In this document: piece after piece, positions 23,491 through 35,435 of the stretch | Position numbering within the stretch: position 1 is the first letter of the stretch | Layout: each line of letters opens with the position of its first letter | Assembly (NCBI GenBank): GCA_947561715.1 | Contig: OX387203.1 | Location: forward strand, 8,990,001 to 9,054,000 | Length of the DNA: 64,000 nt | Direction: 5' to 3' | DNA from: Ascidia mentula | Lineage: Eukaryota > Chordata > Ascidiacea > Phlebobranchia > Ascidiidae | Position numbers and translations under genes: made by a program | The notes under the pieces: model-generated | What the model was told of the DNA's origin: nothing | The model's database searches: none | The model's input: only the letters and a program-made list of their open reading frames with translations

Positions 23491-24846
23491 ATTAACTCAT
23501 AACTAAAACAGCTCAACAGCGCCCACGTCCGGGTATTAGATTTTGTGTTTTCATTCGCTGAACGTGTTATGGAGCATCTAAGATGTTCTGCACACGTAAA
23601 TTTGTACGTGAAGAACGAATTCGAATTCGCTTCGCCCAATCGCTCCTCCCTTTTCATGTGCAAGAGGAGCGCTGGCGCACTCAATTGTTCTCGCGTTTAA
23701 ACGGTTCAAATGAGGTGTATTGAATTCGAATCGCTTTCAAACTACTTCGCTTTTTAACAAATGCAACCGGTTTTTAGGTTGTTAACTTTGTCACATTGCA
23801 TCAGATAAATGATAAACATTGAAAGACAAGATGTGCTTGAAATTGCTTTTATAATTGTTTTTTTACGCCCTATGGCTTGTACAAGTTTTTCTTAGCACTT
23901 CTATGTTGGTTTGTTTTCCGAGGGTTGCGCTTAGTTTTGTTCCCAATGGTTGACGGCGACTGTGCTGTAGTCACCACAAATTGGATGTCTTGCTTGACTG
24001 CTCGCATACAAGATCATTGTAGGACCTATTATGTGGAAACAGTGGACCTTTCTATGGCTCACCATTGAAAACATATTGGTTACATAGCTTTAATGCCAAT
24101 CGTTGAGGTGTTGGTCGTATAGCATCTTGACCGAGGAAATCCAGCTGCGCAATGTACGAGCGGAATGTGATCTTGAATGTGGTTTTGTTCAGTCGCCCAT
24201 GTCATGCAGTCAAGCGTATCCTTAATTTCGACAGAGCTGGTTTGCGCGAAAGGGAAGTAGGTGTGGGGACGGAAAAAGAAATACCTACTAGTTTTTCATT
24301 GCTGTATTTCAGTAGTGAGCTGACAGGGTTGCAAAATATACTGCAAATTTGTTGTGATTATTGTATGATGTCGTTGTGCTACTTTTTGCCACCAACACTG
24401 GTTACAGCTGTAATTTTGATTGACATAAGACTCAATTAGCGGTACAATTCGCGTTTTGTGTTTATTGTTACAACTTATATACAGTTTATAGCAGTGGTGG
24501 AATTTAAATATTGAAGAACTTTGCTGGAGGTCAAGCATAGATGATTTGCATGTTTATTATAAATGACATTTTCAGGTTTCACTGTCATTGCATCCATGCT
24601 AAGTGGAAGCGCTTTTTTTGACGGGTTTAAATCGACATCGAAAAAATCATCAGTTTATTATATTATCATGGACACGTAGGGCCACTGTGCTCTGTCGACT
24701 AAAGTTGAAAATTTTGCACAACGGCAAATCGCTTGCTGGCAAAAAAACTCTAGCTTGGGATACCCATGTTTATGTGATATGTCAAAAACTTTTATTTAAC
24801 CCTTCATGTTATTAGTTATAGGAGCTTTATTTTGTGAAGTGATCTC
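23490..24846 (+). promoter_or_regulatory. Conserved 5' flank of GTPase copy A
   Basis: A block of about 1.35 kb repeated before GTPase copies B (29770-31127) and C (39605-40974), and as orphans at 37650-38878, 47310-48790 and 50290-51130. Landmarks are gaattcgaattcgcttcgcc, caagaggagcgctggcgcac and ttaatttcgacagagctgg. It contains no frame conserved between copies, so it is probably promoter and 5' UTR. The regulatory role is inferred only from its position and conservation. Confidence 0.5.
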
Positions 24847-27800
24847 ATGTTCCGAAGCGTACAGCAAGCGCTTCCAAGTGCGCCTTGTGGTAAGTAACTG
24901 TATGCAAATGTAGTATTAAACATTATCTACCCTAGCATATGTTGATGTATAATGACTTTCTTCTTAATAACTACACTAAATAAAATTTTTAAACTAGTCT
25001 GGTCGTATTTAAGCGGTTACAATAACAACGAAGAAAGAAGTAAACAAGGAATATGTGCACGTGATTGACCAAAATAAAATCGAAAAAGTGTTTGGAAGAA
25101 ACGATGTTCGAAACTCCCCTGTTGCAATCTACTCAATTGCAGGATGCTTAAGAAAGGGAAAGTCCTTTTTTATGAACTTGGTATCAAGATACTTGGACTT
25201 TCTTGTGAAAAGCCAGGTTAGTTCATATGCCAACATATTTTATCAAACAGGACATCACCGTCAAATGCATTTAAAGAAAGTTTGTGCATTATATTTCCGA
25301 AAATGTTTTGTACATTTATTTTGTTAAATTTGCCTCAGTTTCCTTTAAACTTGAACCTCTGATACAGGAAGACGAGTGGACAAAGGAGAAAAATGCCGAA
25401 CTAAACAAGAATTTTGAATGGCGCCCGGGAACTGAGTCTCACACTGAAGGAATATTGGTTTGGAGTGAACCGTTTTGGCTAAAAAGTAACGAAAACCCAA
25501 AGGTTTGCAGCTGAATTGAATTTATTTTATTAATCTGTTCTTCTGGCACAATTAAACGTAACTTTTATTGACCGACGTTTTACTTGCTATACAGCTAGGC
25601 TTCCTCAGGGTAATAAATATAAACGATTTTCAATAGCTTCGCTTTGTGGGTCTGATAGGCTAAAGTTCCTTCTTTAGTGGGGTAGTTACCAATAATATAA
25701 ACAACAACAGCATTACACAATCACGTGAAAAAATACTGCGGTAATATGTATGTTTTTGGATCTACAGATAGCTGTGTTTCTCATGGATACACAAGGTGTC
25801 TTTGACGGAAAAAATTCGGAGTTTTCCGATTCTGTGGTCTTCTGTTTAAGTACTTTTTTAAGTTCATGCCAGATTTACAATGTAATGAGCATGATAGATT
25901 CATCACATTTGAATAAACTGAAGGTCGGTTTTTACATATACAGATAATATCCTTAACTAACTTTCACTTTTTGATCCAATATTTGTATTCAGACGTTTTC
26001 AGATTGTGGAAGTCATGTGTTTGGTGCAAACCTCTGTGAAAGTTACCAAGTAAGATGGTTGCTTTTAAAGTAATATTTTGCGACGAATCTTGCCTTTAAC
26101 GCACCAAAAACATTAACAATGCATTGTTAAAATTGGTAGACGTTGCTCTTTCTTGTGAGGGATTGGCAAAACGCAGATTATGAACTCGGTTTTGAAGGTG
26201 GTAAACTCCATCTAAAGGAAGCAATGCAACAACATGAAGAAAAGTCTGCAGAGTACCAATCGTTATGCAGAAATATAAAAACATCTTTCAAAGAAGTAAA
26301 TTGCGCTTTGCTTCCGCAACCTGGAGATAAAATAACATGGAGAAAAAAAACCAACACTAAAGCTTGTATAAAAGGTATGTTTTGTTATTCTTATGCATTT
26401 TTATTACAACCAAATTCACAAGCTGAAAAACAAAGCACTGTATTTTATTTGCTGTATATTTGTTACAACTTATCTATTTCTGTCTTTCTGTAACACTTAT
26501 GTCTAGAAACGGCAGTTACCTCACATCAATTACAGTTTTGGTTTGAAACTATTTTAAAATATCTTTAAACACAGATATTAATTCAATGTTTTTGGAAGCA
26601 ACTGATGATGTACTAAAAAAAATGTTTAAGGAAATCGAGGTAAAGAAACTTAATGATACGACGCTCAAAGGAGAGGATATTATCAATATGGCAATAGCAA
26701 TTTCTGAAAAAATTGAAAAAAACCTATTGGATCCAAAGGGAATCTTTCAGGTTTTTTGTGTGTTATTATTACAAACTATTTCTTTCACTTTTAAGACTAT
26801 ATTCAGGCATTATCAACCACAATTATTGCAAATCTTGTGAAGAGCAGCGAAGATGATTTCTACACAGAAATACAGGTCTGTCCTTGGCGATTAATCATAA
26901 CTGCTTTAAACTTTCTAGTATATTTGTTTTTCAGGTCGCCTCAGCTGAAAACAAATACATGTCCAAAAAAGTTTTGGAAAATACTCATTCAAAAATTGTT
27001 AATAAAGTGATGAGAAAGTTTAACAGCAGACTAAAGCCTGAATTGCAGCACTTTCTTTCCCAAAGTCGACTTGATTTGGAAAAGAGTCTTGAAGAAAGAA
27101 TCTTTTTTGCAGAAAATCTAAACAATATTTCAAGGGTATATTGGTTGTATACATTTTAAGGTTGTTGGCAATGTAGTATTGTGCTGCATTTATATTTGCA
27201 GGAACAATATTTTTGTTTGTCAACTAAAAACCTTGGCATTAGGATGAATAGATAATATCTGGTTCATTCGATTTATTTTTTTATGCACAGGAAGGTGTGT
27301 GGGAGCTATACCGTTTGTTGATGGAAGACTGCTTCGATGCATGCCTTGATGAGTATAAGGTTTGTGTGCAAACAGAACAGTACGTTACAAACAGCTTATC
27401 GCTAATCGAATGACTTTAGAGAATATACGGAAGACACGTGAAACAATGTCGCTTCTTGTCTGCTGATAGAATAAAGGAAGAGTTTGGTGAAATAAAAAAC
27501 AACGCAATAAAACTGTTCAAGTACACTGCAGGCGACAAAGTGGTTGACAAAACTTTTGAAACAGAACTGCTGATTAAACTGGAAAAGAAACTTGACCTAT
27601 TATTAAGGGTATTTGTGGAGGATAATGAACTACAAAAGGTAAAACCAAACAATTTTTTTCTTTATTTAGTTGTTAAAAGGACTTTAGAGCGTAGCCTAAT
27701 TTTTCAAAAACGATGAAACAAGTTTATTGCAAAAGAAAACAAGTTGAGTCAAACATGAAACACAATAGGGTATGAAACTTGGCGGACTGAGAAATACACA

Positions 27801-29222
27801 CACACACAAACGTTTCATCAATATGTCACAGCAATTTACGAATATTTTATGCCACGTCAAATGCAAGAAACTGTGTATATTGTAGGTAAATACTGCTATC
27901 GCTGTTTTGAAGGAATCTGAAAATGTGCTTAAAAATTTTCAAGAAAAGGTAAGAAACATTTTTACATGAAAAGCCAAAGGCCTGCTGCATTTTTTTCTTT
28001 TCGCTTACATAGGTCAAAAATAAAGGCATACTTGAGAGAAACGTCCTGAGTATTAAAAATCAAACGGTGGACGATTTTGCTGTTGATCATCTGAGCAAAC
28101 TTCCAGCAACGTGGCAGGATTATTTCAAACGGAAACTTGATTCTGCAATGGACAACATCGCTAAACACTACTTGGACCAGTCTTTAACCTCCAGTGATCA
28201 AAATGTCGATGAATATAAACTGAAAGAATACGTGGGGCATTACATTCCTGTGTTCATTTCTGCAGAAATATAAGCACTTACATGCATTTTTCCTAGACAA
28301 AGAATCGTGTTGAATTGGAAAAGGCAATGCAAAGCATTCGTTCTTTGTGCAAGCAAAATATTGGTGATACAACATCGGTAGGTAAACATAAAATAAATCA
28401 TTTCTGTTCATTTGCCAAACAGATTATTGAAGTATAATTTTTAAGATGTTTCGACTTGAATCCTTGTTTTCCATTTCCGAGAAAAATTTAAATAAATGGA
28501 GAAGTTCGCCAAATACCGAGGAAATACTTTCTCTTTGTCCAAAGGAAACAGTGAAAAAGTGGATAGAAACACAACAAAAATATAATGAATTGTACTTGGT
28601 GAGAATTAGGTACTGGGTAAATTATTTGTAATTTAATAATTATACGCTTATCTATTTATGCCAGAATTTTCAACGAAAAAGATCATCAGTTCTATTACAA
28701 CTCCTTTTGAAAAAATGGAATGAAGACATGCAATGGGTGGGAAATATGTTCGTATTTACTTTTCCACTCCTTGTAAATTCCACAAAAATATCTTTTGTTG
28801 TCCAAACTTGCGTAAAATAAACATTAATCAAAATTCCTACTCTTTATTAGATGCTTTCTGGTACAAAAATGACCGGTTCCCAGATGAGAAAATGTTATGA
28901 CGAAGTGGAAAACATAGGCAAGGCTTTCACAGCAAACTTGCCAGCTGATATTAGGAAGGAAGAACATGCAGCTTTAAAATCGGAATTAAAATCTAATTTA
29001 GCAAAATGGGAAAATGTGAATTTGTTTCACAAAAAAATCTTTGTCCAAACCCTTCAAGAGGTCCACGTTTTCTTCAGGAATGTTAAATTATGGTTTGAAT
29101 CCTGGTTTATCCAAGCGGATGTGCAGAAAATGCGCTTCGCCACAAAACCGAAAGAATGGTCGCTCCAGCGAGTAATGGGTTCATGCACACCTGGATATGC
29201 CAATTTGAAAACTATTGCTTAA
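24847..29222 (+). CDS. Atlastin-like GTPase, copy A
   Basis: Seventeen exons: 24847-24889, 25014-25216, 25368-25502, 25768-25923, 25993-26049, 26140-26374, 26575-26750, 26807-26875, 26935-27135, 27291-27359, 27420-27638, 27886-27948, 28013-28231, 28297-28377, 28446-28598, 28665-28736, 28851-29222; all phases agree, giving 840 aa. The first 300 or so residues are a GB1/RHD3-type dynamin-superfamily G domain: P-loop AGCLRKGKSF (about residue 62), switch region ESHTEGILVWSE, G3 MDTQGVFD and the RD motif FLVRDW. The RKGKS form of the P-loop and the FLVRDW context resemble atlastins, which tether and fuse ER membranes, more than guanylate-binding proteins. About 500 residues of Lys/Glu-rich helical sequence follow. 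I see no paired membrane segments and no CaaX ending (C-terminus NLKTIA), so membrane attachment is unlike both families. The ATG was chosen because only this frame (MFRSVQQALPS) joins exon 2. A poly(A) signal is at 29438-29443. Confidence 0.85.
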
Positions 29223-29700
29223 AGGTTTAACTGTACATCTTGATATACATTAGTTTTAACATCGGTAGTTTGACTAATTGATTTGCTAATTGGCATTGAA
29301 TTGTGTTGCAGCGTTTTGTATAATATATTGTACATAATTTTGTCGTTTATGATTTGCGACCATTTTGCTTATAATTCTCTTTACATTTGATGTGTTTGCA
29401 TTGTGGCTGTCATAACATGTGCATGTATAAAGTAAGCAATAAATGCAGATCCTAAACCACAAGTGCTTTAATAAAATTAATATAGCTGGCGCTAACTTTA
29501 ACATTTCACTCGCCGAGCAAGATATGCTTTCAGGCCTTAAAAAAGGAACTGAGCCCACTAGAGGCGCAGAAGGAAGTTGTGGCGACTGTGCCCAGATGTC
29601 GTAGGTAAAAATATATATTATGTGATCGACAAGATGCAGTTCATAGGGAAAGATGACGTTAACTTGGTTAAGATTTAGGTGTTTTTTGTGCTTTACTTAT
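29223..29700. other. 3' flank of GTPase copy A
   Basis: The 3' UTR has a poly(A) signal (29438-29443) and ends in sequence shared with the other copies, for example gctggcgctaactttaac and ctttcaggcctt. Compared with copies B and C, the flank is cut short: the 1.5-kb continuation seen at 35860-37420 and 45790-46970 is absent. Confidence 0.6.
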
Positions 29701-29765
29701 GAAATTGGTTTTGTGTCCCGATCAGGTTTTCTTCTTGGTATATGGGACAAACACATGGTCAATGC
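29700..29765 (-). mobile_element. Truncated tRNA-derived SINE before the 5' flank of copy B
   Basis: Only the head part remains (cccgatcaggttttcttctt, tatgggacaaacacatggtc). The B-box part present at the other sites is missing, so the copy-A 3' flank joins the copy-B 5' flank at this point, presumably the duplication junction. Confidence 0.55.
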
Positions 29766-29769
29766 TGCC

Positions 29770-31127
29770 AATTGTTCATCGACCATTAACTCATAACTAG
29801 AACAGCTCAACAGCGCCCACGTCCGAGTGATTGATTTTGTGTTTTGATTCGCTGAACGTGTTATGGAGCATCTAAGATGTTCTGCACACGTAAGTTTGTA
29901 CGTGAAGAACGAATTCGAATTCGCTTCGCCCAATCGCTCCTCCCTTTTCATGTGCAAGAGGAGCGCTGGCGCACTCAATTGTTCTCGCGTTTAACCTGTT
30001 CAAATGAGGTGTATTGAACTCGAATCGCTTTCAAACCACTTCGCTTTTAAACAAATGCAACCGGTTTTTAGGTTGTTAACTTTGTCACATAGCATCAATA
30101 AATGAAAAACATTGAAAGACAAGAAGTGCTTGAAATTGCTTTTATAGTTGTTTTTTTCGCCCTATGGCTGGTACAAGTTTTTCTTAGCACTTCCATGTTG
30201 GTTTGTTTTCCGCGGGTTGCGCATAGTTTTGTACCCAATGGTTGACGGCGACTGTGCTGTAGTCACCACAAATTGGATGTCTTGCTTGACTGCTCACATA
30301 CAAGATCATTGTAGGACCTATTATGTAGAAACAGTGGCCTTGTCTACGGCTCATGATTGAAAACATATTGGTTACATAGCTTTAATGCCAATCGGTGACG
30401 TGTTGGTGGTATATGATCGTGACCGAGGAAATCCAGCTGCGCAATGTGATCTTGAACGTGGTTTTGTACAGTCACCCACGTCATGCAGTCAAGCGTATCC
30501 TTAATTTCGACAGAGCTGGTTTGCGCGAAAGGGAAGTAGGTTTGGGGACGGAAAAAGAAATACCTACTAGTTTTTCATTGCTGTATTTCAGTAGTGAGCT
30601 GACAGGGTTGCAAAATATACTGCAAATTTGTTGTGATTATTGTATGATGTCGTTGTGCTACTTTTTGCCACCAACACTGGTTACAGCTGTAATTTTGATT
30701 GACATAAGACTCAATTAGCGGTACAATTCGCGTTTTGTGTTTATTGTTACAACTTATATACAGTTTATAGCAGTGGTGGAATTTAAATATTGAAGAACTT
30801 TGCTGGAGGTCAAGCATAGATGATTTGCATGTTTATTATAAATGACATTTTCAGGTTTCACTGTCATTGCATCCATGCTAAGTGGAAGCGCTTTTTTTGA
30901 CGGGTTTAAATCGACATCGAAAAAATCATCAGTTTATTATATTATCATGGACACGTAGGGCCACTGTGCTCTGTCGACTAAAGTTGAAAATTTTGCACAA
31001 CAGCAAATCGCTTGCTGGCAAAAAAAACTCTAGCTTGGGATACCCATGTTTATGTGATATGTCAAAAACTTTTATTTAAACCCTTCATGTTATTAGTTAT
31101 AGGAGCTTTATTTTGTGAAGTGATCTC
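29770..31127 (+). promoter_or_regulatory. Conserved 5' flank of GTPase copy B
   Basis: Nearly identical to the copy-A flank, above all from about 30440 to the start codon, which indicates recent duplication or conversion between A and B in this part. Presumed promoter and 5' UTR. Confidence 0.5.
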
Positions 31128-34100
31128 ATGTTCCGAAGCGTACAGCAAGCGCTTCCAAGTGCGCCTTGTGGTAAGTAACTGTATGCAAATGTAGTATTAA
31201 ACATTATCTACCCTAGCATATGTTGATGTATAATGACTTTCTTCTTAATAACTACACTAAATAAAATTTTTAAACTAGTCTGGTCGTATTTAAGCGGTTA
31301 CAATAACAACGAAGAAAGAAGTAAACAAGGAATATGTGCACGTGATTGACCAAAATAAAATCGAAAAAGTGTTTGGAAGAAACGATGTTCGAAACTCCCC
31401 TGTTGCAATCTACTCAATTGCAGGATGCTTAAGAAAGGGAAAGTCCTTTTTTATGAACTTGGTATCAAGATACTTGGACTTTCTTGTGAAAAACCAGGTT
31501 AGTTCATATGACAATATATTTTATCAAACAGGGCATCACCGTCAAATGCATTCAAAGAAAGTTTGTGCATTATGATTCCGAATATTTTTGATGCGTTTTT
31601 TGTTAAATTTGCCTCAGTTTCTTTTAAACTTGAATTTCTGATACAGAAAGACGAGTGGAAGAACGACCAAAATGCCGAGTTAAACAAGAATTTTGAATGG
31701 CGTCCGGGTACTGAGTCTCACACTGAAGGAATATTGGTTTGGAGTGAACCGTTTTGGCTAAAAAGTAACGAAAACCAAAAGGTTTGCAGCTGAATAGAAT
31801 TTATTTTAATAATCTGTCTTTCTGGCACAATTAAACCGACGTTTTACTAGCTATCCAGCTAGGCTTCCTCACGGTAATAAATATGTTGAATAGAATATGT
31901 TGGAAACGATTTTTAATCTGTAATGTGTAGTTTCACCTTGTGGGCCCCTTAGGCTAAAGTCCCTTCTTTAGTGTTGTAGTTACCAACAGCATGAACAACA
32001 ACAGCATTACACAATCACATGAAATAATATACTGCATTATTATGTATGTTTTTGGATCTACAGATAGCTGTGTTTCTCATGGATACACAAGGAGTTTTTA
32101 ACGCGAAAAGTTCGGAGTTTTCCGATTCTGTTTTGTTCTGTTTAAGTACTTTTCTAAGCTCATGTCAGATTTACAATGTAACGTGCATGATAGATTTGTC
32201 AGATTTAAATAAACTGAAGGTCGGTTTTTACATATATAAATAATATCTTTAACTAACTTTTTTATCTAATATTTGCATTTAGAGGTTTTCAGATTGTGGA
32301 AGGCATGTGTTTGGTGCAAACCTGTGTGAAAGTTACCAGGTAAGATGGTTGCTTTTAATTAATGCAAATATAAGATGGTTGCTTTTAAGTAATATTGTGC
32401 GACGAATCTTGCCTTTAACTCACCAAAACCATTAACAATGTATTGTTAAAATCGGTAGACGTTGGTCTTTCTTGTGAGGGATTGGTCAAACGTAGATTAT
32501 GAACTCGGTTTTGAAGGTGGTAAACTTCATCTAAATGAAGCAATGCAACAACATAAAAAAAAGTCTGCAGAGCATCAATCTTTATGCAGAAATATCCAAA
32601 CATCTTTCAAAGAAGTAAATTGCGCTTTGCTTCCGCACCCTGGAAATAAAATAACATGGAGAAACGAAACAAACACTAAAGCTAGTATAAAAGGTATGTA
32701 TATATTCTTATGCATTTTTATGCCAAATGTTTCACCAAATGCACAAGCTGAAAAACGAATCACCATATTTTATTTGCTATATCCCAATATTTCTGATACA
32801 ACTTATGTATTTCTGTCTTTCTCCAACACTTATCATTAAATGACAGTTACCTCACATCAATTACAGTTTTGTCGGTTTGTTTTGGTTTGTTAAACACAGA
32901 TATTGACTCAATGTTTTTGGAAGCAACTGATAATATACTAAAAAAAATGTTTGAGGAAATCCAAGTAAAGAAACTTAATGATACGACGCTCAAAGGAGAG
33001 GATATTATCAAAATGGCAATGGCAATTTCGGAAAAAATTGAAAAAAACCTATTGGATCCGAAGGGAATATTACAGGTTTTTTGTCTGTCATTATTGAAAC
33101 TATTTCTTTCACTTTTAAGATTATATTCAGGCATTATCAACCACAATTGTTGCAAATCTTGTGAAGAGCAGCGAAGATTTTTTCTACACAGAAATACAGG
33201 TCTGTCCTAGACATGCGCTTAATCATAACTGCTATAAACTTTCAAGAATGTCTGTTTTTCAGGTTGCCTTAACTAAAAACAAATACATGTCCAAAGAAGT
33301 TTTGAAAAATACGCATTCAAAAATTGTTAATATAGTGATGAGAATGTTTAACACCACACTAAAGCCTGAATTACAACACTTTGTTTCACAAAGTCGACTT
33401 GACTTGAAAAAGAGTCTTGAAGAAAGAATCTTTATTGCTGAAAATCTAAACAATATTTCAAGGGTATATAGGCTGTACAAATGTTAAAGTTGTTGGCAAT
33501 GCAGTATTGTGCTGCATTTATATTTATAAAAATAATTGTTTTGTCAACTAAACACTTTGGCATTAGGATGATTAGATAATATCTGGTTCATTCGACTTTT
33601 GTTCAAACAAAACGAAACATTTTTTGTTCTCCTTTTATGCACAGGAAGGTGTGTGGGAGCTATACCGCTTGTTGATGGAAGACTGTTTCGATGCATGCCT
33701 TGATGAGTTTAAGGTTTGTGTGCATACAGAACAGTACGTTACAAATAGCTGAACGCTAATCGAATGACTTTAGAGAATATACGGAAGACACGTGAAACAA
33801 TGTTGCTTTTTGTGTGCTGATACAATAAAGGAAGAGTTTGGTAAAATAAAAAACAACGCAATAAAACTGTTCAAGGACACTGCAGGCGACAAAGTGGTTG
33901 ACAAAACTTTTGAAACAGAACTGCTGATTGAACTGGAAAAGAAACTTGACCTATTATTAAGGGTATTTTTGGAGGATAATGAACTACAACAGGTAAAACC
34001 AAACAAACTTTTTACACACACACACACACTGTGCGAGAGAATGTGAGGCAGCAATTACGAATATTTTATGCCACGTCCAATGCAAGTAACTGTGTATATT

Positions 34101-35435
34101 GTAGGTAAATACTGCTATCGCTCTTTTGAAGGAATCTGAAAATGTGCTTCGAAATTTTCAAGAAAAGGTAAGAAAAATTTGTACATGAAAAGCCAAAGGC
34201 CTGCTGCATTTTTTCCTTTTCGCTTACATAGGTCAAAAGTAAAGGCATGCTTGAGAGAAACGTCCTAAGTACAAAAACTAAAACGATGGACAATTTTGTT
34301 GTTGATCATCTGGGGAACCTGCCAGCCACGTGGCAGGATCATTTCAAACGAAAACTTGATTCTGCGATGGACAACGTCGTTAAACACTACCAGTTTTTAA
34401 CCTCCAGTGATCAAAATGACGTTGAATATAAATTAAAAGAATACGTGGGGCATTACATTCCTGTGTTCATTTCTGCAGAAATATAAGCACTTACATGCAT
34501 TTTTCCTAGACAAAGAATCGTGTTGAATTGGAAAAGGCAATGCAAAGCATTCATTCTTTGGGCAAGCAAAATATTGGTGATACAACATCGGTAAGTAAAC
34601 ACAAAATAAATCATTTCTGTTCATTTGCCAAACAGATTATTGCAGAACAATTTTTAAGATGATTCGAGTTGAAGCCTTGTTTTCCATTTCCGAGAAAAGT
34701 TTAAATGAATGGAGAAGTTCGCCAAATACCGAGAAAATACTATCTCTTTGTCCAACCGCAACAGTTAAAAAGTGGATAGCAACACAACAAAAATACAATG
34801 AATTGTACTTGGTGAGAATTAGGTACTGGGTAAATTATTTGTAATTTAATAATTATATGCTTGTCCATTTATGCCAGAATTCTCAACGAAAAAGACCATC
34901 AGTTCTATTACAACTCCTTTTGAAAAAATGGAATGAAAAAATGCAATGGGTGGGAAATATTTTCGTATTTACTTTTCCACTCCTTATAAATTCCACAACA
35001 ATACCTCTTGTTGGCCAAACTTGTGTAAATGAAATATTATTTAAAACTCCTATTCTTTGTTAGATGCTTTCTGGAACAAAAATGACCGGTACCCAGATGG
35101 GAATATGTTATGACGAAGTGGAAAACATAGGCAAGGCTTTCACAGAAAACTTACCAACTGATATTAGGGAGGAACAACATGAAGCACTAAATTCGGAATT
35201 AAAATCTAATTTAGCAAAATGGGAAAAAGTGAATTTGTTTCACCAAACAATCTATATCCAAACCCTTAAAGACGTCCACGTTTTCTTCAGGAATGTTAAA
35301 TTATGGTTTGAATCCTGGTTTATCCAAGCGGATGTGCAGAAAATGCGCTTCGCCACAAAACCGAAAGAATGGTCGCTCAAGCGAGTAATAGGTTCATATA
35401 AACCTAAATTTACCAATTTAAAAACTATTGCGTAA
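31128..35435 (+). CDS. Atlastin-like GTPase, copy B
   Basis: Exons 31128-31170, 31295-31497, 31647-31781, 32064-32219, 32283-32339, 32459-32693, 32900-33075, 33131-33199, 33263-33463, 33645-33713, 33774-33992, 34105-34167, 34232-34444, 34510-34590, 34659-34811, 34878-34949, 35064-35435 give 838 aa in continuous phase. Same architecture as copy A: P-loop AGCLRKGKSF, DTQGVF, FLVRDW, then a long helical C-terminal half. It is the most diverged of the three bodies; exon 13 is two codons shorter. DTQG is followed by FNAKSSEF rather than FDGKNSEF. The intron between exons 3 and 4 keeps an old repeat scrap (about 31830-31880: cgacgttttactagctat...aggcttcctca) shared by all copies. A poly(A) signal is at 35640-35645. 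Confidence 0.85.

Noticed and set aside
24806-24889. A signal-peptide-like reading (MLLVIGALFCEVISC...) just before the GTPase donor
   Set aside because: In this frame exon 1 ends in phase 0 and cannot join exon 2, which needs phase 1 and has an in-frame stop just before its acceptor. The ATG at 24847 gives the right phase in all three copies.
27796-27810. CA microsatellites in GTPase introns (also near 34015 and 43925)
   Set aside because: Short simple repeats of ordinary length at homologous intron positions; useful as markers only.
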